DNA of 64,000 bases from a bacterium (lineage in GTDB: Bacteria > Cyanobacteriota > Vampirovibrionia > Gastranaerophilales > Gastranaerophilaceae). Location: assembly GCA_017542305.1 (NCBI GenBank), contig JAFXXK010000025.1, positions 32,415 to 96,414 on the forward strand, read 5' to 3'. Shown here piece after piece: positions 9,934 to 18,196 of the stretch. The notes under the pieces were generated by a model. The model was not told the DNA's origin, searched no databases, and saw nothing but the letters and a program-made list of their open reading frames with translations. Position 1 is the stretch's first letter; every line of letters begins with the position of its first letter. The position numbers and the translations under genes are program-made.

Positions 9934-11565
9934 CTACACCTCTTCCATAGATTCTATCATAAAATTGATAATATAGGAAGTGGATATTTCAAAAGATTTT
10001 TTTATTGCCTGATTTATATCTTCTTTTTTGTTTACGGTAATTGCAGGAATGCCATATGCTTCTGCTAATTTTATAAAGTCAGGATTTGAAATTTTGGTTT
10101 GAGAATATCTGCCTTCACAATTATTTTGTTGTAATTGTCTTACCATTCCGAGATATCCGTTATTCATAATAAATATTTTTATAGGCAAATTATAATCTGC
10201 ACATACAGCAAGCTCCTGTTCATTCATCTGAAAAGAGCCGTCACCGGAAATACAAATGACAGGTTTTCTGCCCAAAGCAATACTTGCACCTATTGCCGCA
10301 GGCAGACCAAATCCCATAGTTCCCAAACCGCCGGAAGTAATAAATTGTCCCGCATAGCTGAAGTCATAATTTTGTGCAGTCCAAAGCTGATGTTGTCCGA
10401 CCTCTGTTGTGATAACAGGTGCAAAATCCTTTGTATATTCCGATATGGCTTCTATTACTTCAAAGGACTGTATCCGGTTGGATATACCATGATTTGGTTT
10501 GTTTAATGCTCTGTATTTACCGAAATCCATATCGTTTCTGCCTGAAACAGTAATTCTGTTTGCAATTGTCAGAAATTCTTTAATATCTCCGACAATATAG
10601 TCGTATGCAGGAATATTTCTTGAAATCTCTTTTTCGTTAATATCAACCTGAATAAATTTACGGCTCAGTTCTTCAGTTTTAAAGCAGCAGGTAATTCTGT
10701 CGTTAAATCTTGCTCCGAGAGATAAAATTAGGTCGGAATTTTTTAATACGGTATTGGCGCTTTTTTGCCCGAAAATTCCTATCATACCGAGATAATTTTT
10801 GTCATTTTTATTAAATGCTCCCAAGCCCATCATAGTTGATACTACAGGGATGTTTAATCTTTTAACAAGTGATTTCAAATCCTTGTATGCCTTTGAATGA
10901 GCAACACCGCCGCCGGCAACTATTACGGGATTTGATGCTTTTGAAATTTCATTTAATATATTCTGAACTTTCTGTTCGGATATTGTATTGAGAGTGCTTT
11001 TATACGGATTTATACCGGAAATTTTTACGGTTTTATTAAATACGTCTTTTGTAATATCAATAACGACAGGTCCTTTTTTGCCGTCCATAGCTATATGGAA
11101 AGCTTTATACAAAGTATTTTCCAGCTCATTTATATCTCTAACCTGAAAACCGGCTTTAGTACAGGATTTTGTAATATCAATAATATTAACTTCCTGAAAA
11201 GCATCTTTGCCTAACTTGTCCGATGCAACTTGACCCGTAATAACAACAAGCGGATAACCGTCAAGATAAGCATTAGCGATACCTGTTACCGTATTTGAAG
11301 CTCCGGGTCCTGAAGTTACAAGAACAACTCCGCATTTTCCCGAAACTCTGGCATACCCTTCAGCAGCATGAACCGCTGACTGTTCGTGACGCATTAAATA
11401 ATGAGTAATATCTTTTTGATTATACAGTTCATCATAAAGCCCGAGCACTATTCCGCCGGGATAGCCAAAAATACTGTCGATACCTAAATTCTTTAGTGTT
11501 TCGACAATTAATTTTGCACCCGTAAGGGTTTGTTTATCGACTATGTTTTTATTTAAAACCGTCAT
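9934..11565 (-). CDS. ilvB: Acetolactate synthase, large catalytic subunit
   Basis: This thiamine-diphosphate enzyme condenses two pyruvates, or pyruvate with 2-oxobutyrate, in branched-chain amino acid synthesis. The catalytic glutamate is in MRHEQSAVHAAEGYARV (about residue 61), and the ThDP/Mg motif GDGSFQMNEQELAV...MNN starts near residue 441. I chose ATG 11565 (543 aa) because AAAGGAG lies 4 nt before it; it follows the M16 peptidase stop by 1 nt. No regulatory small subunit (ilvN) adjoins it. Whether it is FAD-dependent anabolic ALS or the catabolic form is not settled; sequence style favours anabolic. ilvE lies elsewhere in the window at 37588. Confidence 0.92.
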   Translation of the reverse strand: MTVLNKNIVDKQTLTGAKLIVETLKNLGIDSIFGYPGGIVLGLYDELYNQKDITHYLMRHEQSAVHAAEGYARVSGKCGVVLVTSGPGASNTVTGIANAYLDGYPLVVITGQVASDKLGKDAFQEVNIIDITKSCTKAGFQVRDINELENTLYKAFHIAMDGKKGPVVIDITKDVFNKTVKISGINPYKSTLNTISEQKVQNILNEISKASNPVIVAGGGVAHSKAYKDLKSLVKRLNIPVVSTMMGLGAFNKNDKNYLGMIGIFGQKSANTVLKNSDLILSLGARFNDRITCCFKTEELSRKFIQVDINEKEISRNIPAYDYIVGDIKEFLTIANRITVSGRNDMDFGKYRALNKPNHGISNRIQSFEVIEAISEYTKDFAPVITTEVGQHQLWTAQNYDFSYAGQFITSGGLGTMGFGLPAAIGASIALGRKPVICISGDGSFQMNEQELAVCADYNLPIKIFIMNNGYLGMVRQLQQNNCEGRYSQTKISNPDFIKLAEAYGIPAITVNKKEDINQAIKKSFEISTSYIINFMIESMEEV

Positions 11566-11566
11566 T

Positions 11567-12904
11567 TTACTCCTTTGTTGTTTCGGGTACGAGTACCGAA
11601 AGTACCGCATTATCAAGGTTTAAATATTCTTTTATGGTATTATTCAAATCTTCTTTTGTAATAGCTTCCAAATCTTTTAAATATTCTTCGATAAGTGTCA
11701 AATCTTCGCAAACCGTCATATAATAACCGATGGTTTCTCCGATTTCCGATACAGTTTCAGCAGCATAAGCAAAGCGTGATTTAATTTTTTTCTTCGCTTT
11801 TTGAAGTTCTGCGTCTGTAATCGGATTATTAATAAGGTTTACTAATTCTTCTTCGGTTAATTTTATTGCAAGGTCTTTCTTTTCGGGTTTACAGTTTGCC
11901 TGAATAAAGAAGTTGTTACCGTCTTTGAACTGATAATGCTCCGAACCAATCATATTCAAAATCGGTTCAGGTTGCTTTTCTATTAAGTTTTGGTATAATC
12001 TTGAGCTTGTTCCGTCGCCGAAAATTATACTTATAATATCAAGACAAATTGTGCCTTTAATGTCTTTTGCAAGCGGTCCGAGCCAACCGTACATAAAGTA
12101 AACAGTATTAACGTGAGCCGAACTTTCAATAATTTTTTTATTCTGAACAGGTTTATCAATTTCGTTAATCCGTTTTGGCGCGTTTTGTCTGCCCTTAAAA
12201 TCAAATTCTTTTTCAACTTTTTTCAGAATTTCTTCTTTATCAAAATCTCCGACAATAATTGTAGTCATATTTTCGGGAGAATAAAATGTTTGATAGTAAT
12301 TCATTATATCATCACGGGTAACCTGAGAAATTATTTCGGGAGTTCCGATGACATCCCGTTTATACGGATGTTTTGTATACATATTATAATTACATGCGTT
12401 ATAAATTTTAGTCCAATTTTGGTCTTTTCTCATTCTGATTTCTTCAATAACAACGTGGCGTTCACGTTTATCCGTAACAGTTGTGTCATTCAGATCAAAC
12501 GGTGCACCGATTTCTTCTTCAGGTAAAATCGGGTCAAGCATCATATCTGCGTGAAGTTCAATTGCGATATTCAGGTCTTTGCAGTTTTCCCCTTTCGGTA
12601 AAGTAACATAATAATATGTGTAGTCTTTCCAGGTTGCTGCGTTAACTATTGCCCCTTTGGCTTCCAGAGTTCTGTCAAATTCTCCTGCTTTGTGTTTATG
12701 AGTACCTTTAAACATCAAATGTTCAAGAAAATGTGAAATGCCGTTGTTCTTATCATCTTCGTTTATAGAACCTGTTTTTACCCAAGTGCTGACATTGGAC
12801 ATATCACCTTCTTTATGGGCAAGAACAATTTTATGACCGTTTTCACGTTCGTATATTTCGACATTCTCTGTAAGAAACGGGTATTTTACGGTAGTTTTTT
12901 GCAT
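11567..12904 (-). CDS. M16 family zinc metallopeptidase (processing peptidase type)
   Basis: The inverted zinc motif HFLEH is at residues 58-62, with the third zinc ligand in the VIEEIRM segment near residue 154. The 445-residue length, with two similar halves, matches the YmxG/PqqL-like M16B peptidases. Compared with typical members there is a short insertion (about residues 131-147) between the motif and the third ligand. GAGG lies upstream of the ATG at 12904. It is the first gene of an operon with ilvB and a pilin-like protein. No signal peptide is visible, so it is probably cytosolic. Its substrate is unknown. Confidence 0.88.
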   Translation of the reverse strand: MQKTTVKYPFLTENVEIYERENGHKIVLAHKEGDMSNVSTWVKTGSINEDDKNNGISHFLEHLMFKGTHKHKAGEFDRTLEAKGAIVNAATWKDYTYYYVTLPKGENCKDLNIAIELHADMMLDPILPEEEIGAPFDLNDTTVTDKRERHVVIEEIRMRKDQNWTKIYNACNYNMYTKHPYKRDVIGTPEIISQVTRDDIMNYYQTFYSPENMTTIIVGDFDKEEILKKVEKEFDFKGRQNAPKRINEIDKPVQNKKIIESSAHVNTVYFMYGWLGPLAKDIKGTICLDIISIIFGDGTSSRLYQNLIEKQPEPILNMIGSEHYQFKDGNNFFIQANCKPEKKDLAIKLTEEELVNLINNPITDAELQKAKKKIKSRFAYAAETVSEIGETIGYYMTVCEDLTLIEEYLKDLEAITKEDLNNTIKEYLNLDNAVLSVLVPETTKE

Positions 12905-12963
12905 TTGTCAGACCTCTTTATACTATGTTTCATACTTATTATACAACAAATAAAATTATGGGA

Positions 12964-12992
12964 TTTACAAATGCTAAAAAACCCGTTATAAT
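12964..12992 (+). promoter_or_regulatory. Promoter of the 13012 exported-protein gene
   Basis: TTTACA (12964-12969) and a consensus TATAAT (12987-12992) are separated by 17 nt and lie 20 nt before the start codon. Confidence 0.7.
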
Positions 12993-13011
12993 TATATTAA
13001 AAGGATTTTAT

Positions 13012-13578
13012 ATGAAAAGATTTATATTAACGCTTTTGTTGTTTTTGGGATTTGCAACCGCTGTTTATGCAGACCCGCGTTCATTTACCGTACGTTATGG
13101 AGTGGATACTATAGATGGATTTATTCCTCTGTCTGCATACGGAGCATATACGGATTGTGATCCTTATATATTCTATGTGGAACGTCAAAAATACTATATG
13201 GTGAAAGATGATATTCAACCGTACAACAGAAATTCTCTGTTAGGCTGCGGTGATATGTCAAAAGATTCTCTTTACAGGCCTTTGCTAAATTTAAACAAAG
13301 ACAATGATAATACAAAGTTAACACCGGAAGAATTAAAGGCTGCAAATATCAGGTTTGTAAAACAAAAAATTGACGGGAAGCTTGATTTATATAATAAAAA
13401 TTCAGATTTCGATTTGGACAGAATTGCATATATTGATATAAAAAATATAAGAATTGCAACGACATTTGCACCCAGCGGCAGTTTTGATATTTATTTAAAA
13501 ACTTCTACAAAGAGTTTGAAAAAAGTTATTGCAAAAGTTGAGGCGCGCACTCATTTTTACGTTGACAGAATGTTTTAA
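13012..13578 (+). CDS. Exported protein with EF-hand/dockerin-like acidic segment
   Basis: The start at 13012 (MKRFILTLLLF) gives a clean signal peptide ending near VYAD and has AAAGGA upstream; an upstream in-frame ATG at 12925 would bury the signal. The 188-residue protein contains LNKDNDNTKLTPEEL, similar to a calcium-binding D-x-N-D-x-x-L-T-x-x-E-L loop and helix, and a second acidic loop near NKNSDFDLDR. Calcium binding is an inference. It is monocistronic and ends 3 nt from the convergent rlmN gene. Confidence 0.65.
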   Translation: MKRFILTLLLFLGFATAVYADPRSFTVRYGVDTIDGFIPLSAYGAYTDCDPYIFYVERQKYYMVKDDIQPYNRNSLLGCGDMSKDSLYRPLLNLNKDNDNTKLTPEELKAANIRFVKQKIDGKLDLYNKNSDFDLDRIAYIDIKNIRIATTFAPSGSFDIYLKTSTKSLKKVIAKVEARTHFYVDRMF

Positions 13579-13581
13579 GGA

Positions 13582-14601
13582 TTATTTAACTTTCCCTCTC
13601 AACTGACCGCAGGCTGCATCAATATCCGCCCCTCTTTCAAGTCTGACTGTAACTTTTTTGCCCGAATGTTCAAGAAGATATTTAAACTTCATAACAGCAT
13701 TGTTTGACGGTTTTTGGTAATCATTTTTTTCTGTCGGGTTGTATGGGATTAAGTTTATATTGCATTTAATGTCGTGCAGATAGTAAGCAAGTTCTTTTGC
13801 ACTTTCAACCGTATCTGTTAAATCTTTTATCAAAAGATATTCAATGGTAATACGTCGCCCTGTTTTGTCAACGTAGTTTTTCATAGCTTTGTGAAGCTCA
13901 TCCATAGGGTATTTGTTTTCAATTTGCATTAATTTTTTACGGATTTCGTGATTAGGTGCGTGAAGCGAAATAGCCAGAGTTGACTGCATATCAAGCTCGG
14001 CAAGTTTATTTATCTGCGGAACAATTCCGCTTGTGGAAACGGTTAAACGTCTTGCGCCGATTTGAAAATCTTCATTAAAAATTTCCATAGCCTTTAGTAC
14101 GTTATCAAGATTAAGTAATGGTTCGCCCTGTCCCATAAACACGACATTAGTAACTTTCAGTCCTGTATCACGCTGTATTGTCAGAACTTGTTCAATAATT
14201 TCTTTATAAGTCAGATTTCTGATAAACCCTCTTTTGCCTGTAGCGCAAAAAGAACAGTTAACGGCACATCCTACTTGCGAGCTTACGCAGGCAGTAAGGT
14301 TGGCACGATTATCAAAACGCATCAGAACGGTTTCAACACATTCTCCGTCTGGATATTCAAGCAAGTATTTCAAAGTCCCGTCAGAGCTGGTTTGTTTAAC
14401 CTTGATTTTCACATCGCTGACTTTTGCAATTTGTTTTAATTCTTCTCTGAATTTTACGGACAAATCTGTCATTTCATCTATTGAGGAAACCGATTTAAGA
14501 TAAATCCAGTTGTGAATTTGTCTTGCACGAAACTTAGATGCTTTGAGTTCATCCGTAATTTGTTCTATTTCAGCCTGATTTAATCCTGATAAAGTTTTCA
14601 T
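13582..14601 (-). CDS. rlmN: Dual-specificity RNA methyltransferase RlmN
   Basis: This radical SAM enzyme methylates C2 of A2503 in 23S rRNA and A37 in some tRNAs. The cluster motif is Cys112-x3-Cys116-x2-Cys119 (GCAVNCSFCATG). The second catalytic cysteine is in the C-terminal DAACGQL. Length is 339 residues from ATG 14601. There is no SD; CATAAT preceded by TGG (extended -10) ends exactly 6 nt before this ATG, pointing to a leaderless transcript and supporting this start over 14625. Confidence 0.95.
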   Translation of the reverse strand: MKTLSGLNQAEIEQITDELKASKFRARQIHNWIYLKSVSSIDEMTDLSVKFREELKQIAKVSDVKIKVKQTSSDGTLKYLLEYPDGECVETVLMRFDNRANLTACVSSQVGCAVNCSFCATGKRGFIRNLTYKEIIEQVLTIQRDTGLKVTNVVFMGQGEPLLNLDNVLKAMEIFNEDFQIGARRLTVSTSGIVPQINKLAELDMQSTLAISLHAPNHEIRKKLMQIENKYPMDELHKAMKNYVDKTGRRITIEYLLIKDLTDTVESAKELAYYLHDIKCNINLIPYNPTEKNDYQKPSNNAVMKFKYLLEHSGKKVTVRLERGADIDAACGQLRGKVK

Positions 14602-14634
14602 AAATAAATTATGCCACAAAAACAAAATAGGGTG

Positions 14635-14662
14635 TTGAAAATTGTAAAAATTGAGTTATAAT
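14635..14662 (+). promoter_or_regulatory. Probable promoter of the tmRNA precursor
   Basis: TTGAAA (14635-14640) and TATAAT (14657-14662) are separated by 16 nt. Transcription would start near 14669, about 180 nt before the mature tmRNA 5' end, so the precursor would include the duplicated 5' segment at 14702-14842. Confidence 0.55.
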
Positions 14663-14701
14663 GTAATATACGAACATTGAAGCTAGAAATATATAAAAAT
14701 C

Positions 14702-14863
14702 TTCATATATGGGGATGTTTTGAAAAGCGTAAGCCGATGTGAGTGCCGGAGTCGGTTCGCGAGAGCGAAACGAGCAGGGCACGAACAAAACGATAGCGAC
14801 GTAGAAATCTATGATTTCACAGGAGCTAACATCCCCAAGATTTTCATATATGGGGATGTTTTG
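14702..14863 (+). repeat. 21-bp direct repeats flanking a 120-bp insert at the tmRNA 5' end
   Basis: The same 21 bases occur at 14702-14722 and 14843-14863; the second copy spans the mature tmRNA 5' end. The 120 bp between them are richer in G+C and contain a small hairpin (GTTCGC-GAGA-GCGAAAC). Near the end of the insert AACATCCCC (14828-14836) is the inverse complement of the GGGGATGTT in both repeats. The pattern looks like a small palindromic insertion with target duplication. Confidence 0.7.
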
Positions 14864-15249
14864 GATTAGACAGGATGATCTGATTAATGCAGGTTGCGAG
14901 TTCGGGAGCTGTTCCCGGTTACCAACGAGCAAACAAATTAAGTGCTAATAACACTATTGATGCCACAGATGCATTCGCAAGAAGATATGCATTAGCTGCC
15001 TAATTGCAGTTGGCCACTCATACCGCCCAGCTTGCCGGTTGTATGGGTAAATTATGCAAGACGCAGTACGGAGATGGCGATAACCGTATCAAGATAATCG
15101 TCAGAGGTTTAGAGTTTCCTTTAAATAAAACCTAGGGCTGAATTATAGGGTAGTGATTTCTCCTGATTCAGTTGAGCGAATGTAAATCTACACTCGTAGA
15201 GATTTGTTTTAATCCATTTTGGACAGGGGTTCGACTCCCCTCATCTCCA
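14852..15249 (+). ncRNA. ssrA: Transfer-messenger RNA (tmRNA)
   Basis: The RNA rescues stalled ribosomes by trans-translation. The 5' end GGGGATG pairs with CATCTCC at the 3' end to form the acceptor stem, followed by discriminator A; CCA is not encoded. The T arm ACAGGGGTTCGACTCCCCT is standard, and the 5' side has the typical GGATTAGACAGG. The tag frame resumes at GCA 14929 and stops with TAA at 15001: it encodes 24 residues beginning ANKLSANNTI and ending FARRYALAA, with the usual ALAA degron. No smpB gene is in the window. Confidence 0.95.
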
Positions 15250-15480
15250 TTTTAATTTTTTGAAATAAAAATAGAGAGGCGAACCCACCAAGCAAAGCTT
15301 GGTCAGTGGTTCGAGCGTGAGCGAGCTGAGGGCGAAGGCTTGATTACGAAATAATTGAAAATTATGAAGTAATCAACCGCAGACCCGTTAATAGCGAGCG
15401 AACAAGACACTCCCCTCATCTCCATTTTAATTTTTTGAAATAAAAATAGAGAGGCGAACAAGACACTCCCCTCATCTCCA
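15234..15480 (+). repeat. Tandem copies of the tmRNA 3' end (att-like cores)
   Basis: The tmRNA 3' terminal sequence ACTCCCCTCATCTCCA recurs at 15234, 15409 and 15465, and again at 18179. The copy at 15234 is in tmRNA itself. Between the first two copies, 51 bp (15234-15284 and 15409-15459) are identical. tmRNA 3' ends are well-known tyrosine-integrase attachment sites, so these are best read as nested att scars. No integrase gene is present. Confidence 0.75.
15293..15426 (+). repeat. 134-bp structured direct repeat, left copy
   Basis: It is identical by eye to 18063-18196. Inside is a palindromic hairpin: TTGATTAC, GAA, ATAATT, GAA, AATTAT, GAA, GTAATCAA (15340-15374). The right end is the tmRNA 3' core. 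Together the two copies bracket a 2.6-kb unit with three genes. Confidence 0.9.
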
Positions 15481-15481
15481 A

Positions 15482-15543
15482 TAACAACTGCGGCTTTATG
15501 CCGCTAAAAATTTTGATGGGTTGAATATTTCTATTCAACCCAT
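15482..15543 (-). terminator. Terminator module of the DUF6973-like gene (repeat copy 1)
   Basis: A 12-bp stem, 15516-15527 with 15532-15543, is followed on the minus strand by CAAAATTTTT. A second small hairpin (GCGGC/GCCGC) adjoins it. The 62-bp module is nearly identical to 18406-18468, which sits at the 3' end of another minus-strand gene. Confidence 0.75.
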
Positions 15544-15553
15544 ACTACTTGCT

Positions 15554-16378
15554 TTATTTATCTTCAATAAATACGTGCGCACCATTCATTGTCACCCAAT
15601 GACCGTTTTCCGGATTTGGATTTGGGTTATGAAAATTCAGAATACGATTGAGCCGTTTGTTACTTTTGTTATCTTTTGCTTTGAATTTTTGTCTTATTTC
15701 ATCCGAAAACTTTTGGCTCGGTGTTTTTGGAGAGTCTATTTTAGGAGAGGAAGCTGTTGAGGGAGTCGATTTAATAGAATTACTAACCGGTGCTGCTTGT
15801 CCTGTTGTTGTACTGTTTTTTAATTTATCATCATCTATAATATTTTTCTTTGTTAAATGTTCTATTAACCCTTTATATTTTCTTTTATCATCCGGATGAT
15901 TAATTAATTCCTCATTTCGCATTTTTACTATTGTTTTTGCTGCAATAATATTTTCACATTTTTCAGGATTTTTATCGTAAAAATCTTTTCCATATTCTTT
16001 TATTATTTCCTTAGCTATTTTACGACCTTGATCATTATTCCAAGAATCCATATTCCACTCACTTCTCGGATTCTTTTTAGTTTTATTTTCATGCATTATA
16101 CCTGCAATAGTGCTCCCCCAGTCTCCATATCTGAAATATAATAAGGCACTTCCAAAAGTATGTTTAAATGCATCTGCTTCTACATCCCAAAACTCGTGTC
16201 CTTTTTGAGGTTTAGTTTCAAATTTGTATATTTTTTGGTATTTCCATGTTTTATTGACCATTTCATTATTAAAATTATCCTTTGCCTCTTGTGATTGATG
16301 TATATTGAAAGCTCCAGCAATCTCATTTCTTAATCTTTGAGCAGTTAATTTTTCTTTTAATTTGTTTAAGTCAGACAT
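15554..16378 (-). CDS. DUF6973-like protein, possible effector or toxin-like
   Basis: Residues 69-122 contain DAFKHTFGSALLYFR, a HEN and NMDSWNNDQGRKIA. This resembles the DUF6973 pattern (D-A-F-R-H-A, H-E, M-D-x-x-N-N-x-x-G-R), a domain found in cell-surface and toxin-like proteins. A low-complexity Ser/Thr/Pro linker (about 185-222) joins it to a basic C-terminal part. That part ends GHWVTMNGAHVFIEDK, similar to the W-V-T-x-N-G-x-H-V-x-I tails on phage and polymorphic-toxin proteins. There is no signal peptide. SD AGGAG precedes the ATG at 16378. It lies in the tmRNA-anchored island, divergent from a membrane protein. Toxin function is an inference. Confidence 0.55.
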   Translation of the reverse strand: MSDLNKLKEKLTAQRLRNEIAGAFNIHQSQEAKDNFNNEMVNKTWKYQKIYKFETKPQKGHEFWDVEADAFKHTFGSALLYFRYGDWGSTIAGIMHENKTKKNPRSEWNMDSWNNDQGRKIAKEIIKEYGKDFYDKNPEKCENIIAAKTIVKMRNEELINHPDDKRKYKGLIEHLTKKNIIDDDKLKNSTTTGQAAPVSNSIKSTPSTASSPKIDSPKTPSQKFSDEIRQKFKAKDNKSNKRLNRILNFHNPNPNPENGHWVTMNGAHVFIEDK

Positions 16379-16419
16379 TTTATTTCTCCTGTAATTTATA
16401 TTTGTGTTACCATTTTAAT

Positions 16420-16830
16420 GTGAAATTTTTAGATTTTAAAAAGTACATTTTTTCTTATATTACAATTATAATTTCATTTGGATTGTATTACTTACTATTG
16501 ATATTTCAAAATAAACATTATCCTTCAGCAACAGAGGATGAATTTTTGGCTCCTGGAACAGGATTAGCAATTATCATTGGATATTATTTTGTTTTATATT
16601 TAATATCTTGTGTTTTACTAATTCTTGAGCTACTAATAAGAAAATTTATTATAGAAAAATACTTTCCAAAATTAAAAATTTCAATAAATTTTAGTTTTCC
16701 AAAAGTAATACTGAAAATATATACAATTATATTTTATGCATTGTTTCTTTTTGCAATTATTCCTTTTATTTTAACTTGTATTGCTTTCCTAATTACTATT
16801 ATAAAACTTTATATATTTGATATTATGTAG
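16420..16830 (+). CDS. Small four-helix membrane protein, island gene
   Basis: From GTG 16420 the product is a 137-residue, extremely A+T-rich-coded protein with about four transmembrane helices and few polar stretches. No SD is visible; a TTG at 16402 in the same frame is an alternative. It is divergent from the DUF6973-like gene, 41 nt away. A membrane immunity protein for a neighbouring effector is one possibility, but no family is recognised. Confidence 0.55.
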   Translation: MKFLDFKKYIFSYITIIISFGLYYLLLIFQNKHYPSATEDEFLAPGTGLAIIIGYYFVLYLISCVLLILELLIRKFIIEKYFPKLKISINFSFPKVILKIYTIIFYALFLFAIIPFILTCIAFLITIIKLYIFDIM

Positions 16831-17073
16831 TATTCATTTTAACCTCCTGTAAATACTTTAGTTACACTAAATTTCATACACTACCAATTACAGCTATCTT
16901 CTTCTAAAAGTAAATCCTTTTCCAAAAATCCGGTTGACTAAGATACAGAAAACAAGTAAATGTATTAAATTTATGCTACTACTGTAACATACAAAACATG
17001 ACCAACATGAAAAATTAACAAAAAATTAATAATTCCTCTTTATTTTCAGATTAATTTTTACTATCATATGCTT

Positions 17074-18006
17074 ATGAAAAAATTTTTGCTTATTTTATTT
17101 GCTTTTTTAATATTTATTGGGCTTGATATGTTTGTTATAGAACCCAATATTCTGATTGTTAAAAACCAAAAATTATATGTCCCGAATTGGAATAAAAATA
17201 TTGATGGATTTAAAGTTGCTGTTGTAGCAGATATTCACCTCGGAACAAAATTTGTAGATATACAAAAACTTGAAAAAATTGCAAATAAAGTTAATAAGGC
17301 GCAGCCGGATTTGGTTGTATTGGCAGGTGATTTAGATGCAAAATCTATAACATACAAAGGTTATAAAAAAGAAGATGTTGCAAAGACATTAAAAATATTC
17401 AATGGAAAGTTCGGAACTGTAGCGATAATGGGAAATCATGACTATGACCCGCCAAACGTAATTCCGCAAATATATAAAATGGCAGAAATTCCATTACTTG
17501 AACATGAAGATTTATTTATATATCCCCAAAAAACTCCTGTAAGAATTGTAGGGTTTAAAGACTTGTGGCACTACAAAAGTATTCCTGCAAATGTAATTGG
17601 TACAAAATATAAAAACACTCCTACGATCGTACTTGCACACAATCCGGATTCATTCGCAGATATGCCGAAATTTGTGTCTTTGACATTAAGCGGACATACT
17701 CATGGCGGAGAAACTGTATTTCCGATAATCGGTTCATTTGATGTTCCGTCTGAATATGGTCAAAGATACCGCAAAGGTTATATCATAGAAAATAATAAAC
17801 ATTTATATGTGAGCGGCGGGGTTGCAACAACGAGTAGAATGAGATTTTTAAATCCTCCTGAAATAGCGATACTTGAACTGTATTCACAAGACCAAAATAA
17901 AAAAATTTGTGATACAAAACCTTTAAAAGGCATTGATAAAAATTATGCCCCTATTTTGGTTCCCAAACTAAGAAATTTTATAAATAAATTAAAGACAGAT
18001 AATTAA
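17074..18006 (+). CDS. Membrane-anchored metallophosphoesterase, YkuE-like
   Basis: An N-terminal helix (about 4-22) anchors a calcineurin-like phosphoesterase domain facing the outer side or cytosolic surface. Metal motifs are DIHLG (Asp53, His55), GDLD, GNHD, a later His in LAHNPDS and SGHTHGG. YkuE/LpxG-type family members hydrolyse phosphate or diphosphate bonds, often in lipid metabolism; the substrate here is unknown. ATG 17074 is preferred over 17068 because TATCAT ends 6 nt before it, with no SD. It is paralogous to the gene at 54079-54864 and lies inside the 134-bp-repeat unit. Confidence 0.85.
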   Translation: MKKFLLILFAFLIFIGLDMFVIEPNILIVKNQKLYVPNWNKNIDGFKVAVVADIHLGTKFVDIQKLEKIANKVNKAQPDLVVLAGDLDAKSITYKGYKKEDVAKTLKIFNGKFGTVAIMGNHDYDPPNVIPQIYKMAEIPLLEHEDLFIYPQKTPVRIVGFKDLWHYKSIPANVIGTKYKNTPTIVLAHNPDSFADMPKFVSLTLSGHTHGGETVFPIIGSFDVPSEYGQRYRKGYIIENNKHLYVSGGVATTSRMRFLNPPEIAILELYSQDQNKKICDTKPLKGIDKNYAPILVPKLRNFINKLKTDN

Positions 18007-18062
18007 AAAAGGAAATCTCAATCTCAAAGATAATTTTATCTTATACCATGTGTTAAATTACA

Positions 18063-18196
18063 CAAAGCTTGGTCAGTGGTTCGAGCGTGAGCGAGCTGAG
18101 GGCGAAGGCTTGATTACGAAATAATTGAAAATTATGAAGTAATCAACCGCAGACCCGTTAATAGCGAGCGAACAAGACACTCCCCTCATCTCCATT
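18063..18196 (+). repeat. 134-bp structured direct repeat, right copy
   Basis: This copy is identical to 15293-15426 and ends with the tmRNA 3' core ACTCCCCTCATCTCCATT (18179-18196). It marks the right boundary of the island unit. Confidence 0.9.

Noticed and set aside
15250..15480. tRNA-like sequence (GTGGTTCGAGCG) after tmRNA
   Set aside because: No cloverleaf with acceptor, D and anticodon arms can be formed; it is part of the 134-bp repeat.
16831..17067. Possible additional gene or RNA between island genes
   Set aside because: No open frame with a start signal, no tRNA and no conserved structure was found; only A+T-rich sequence is seen.
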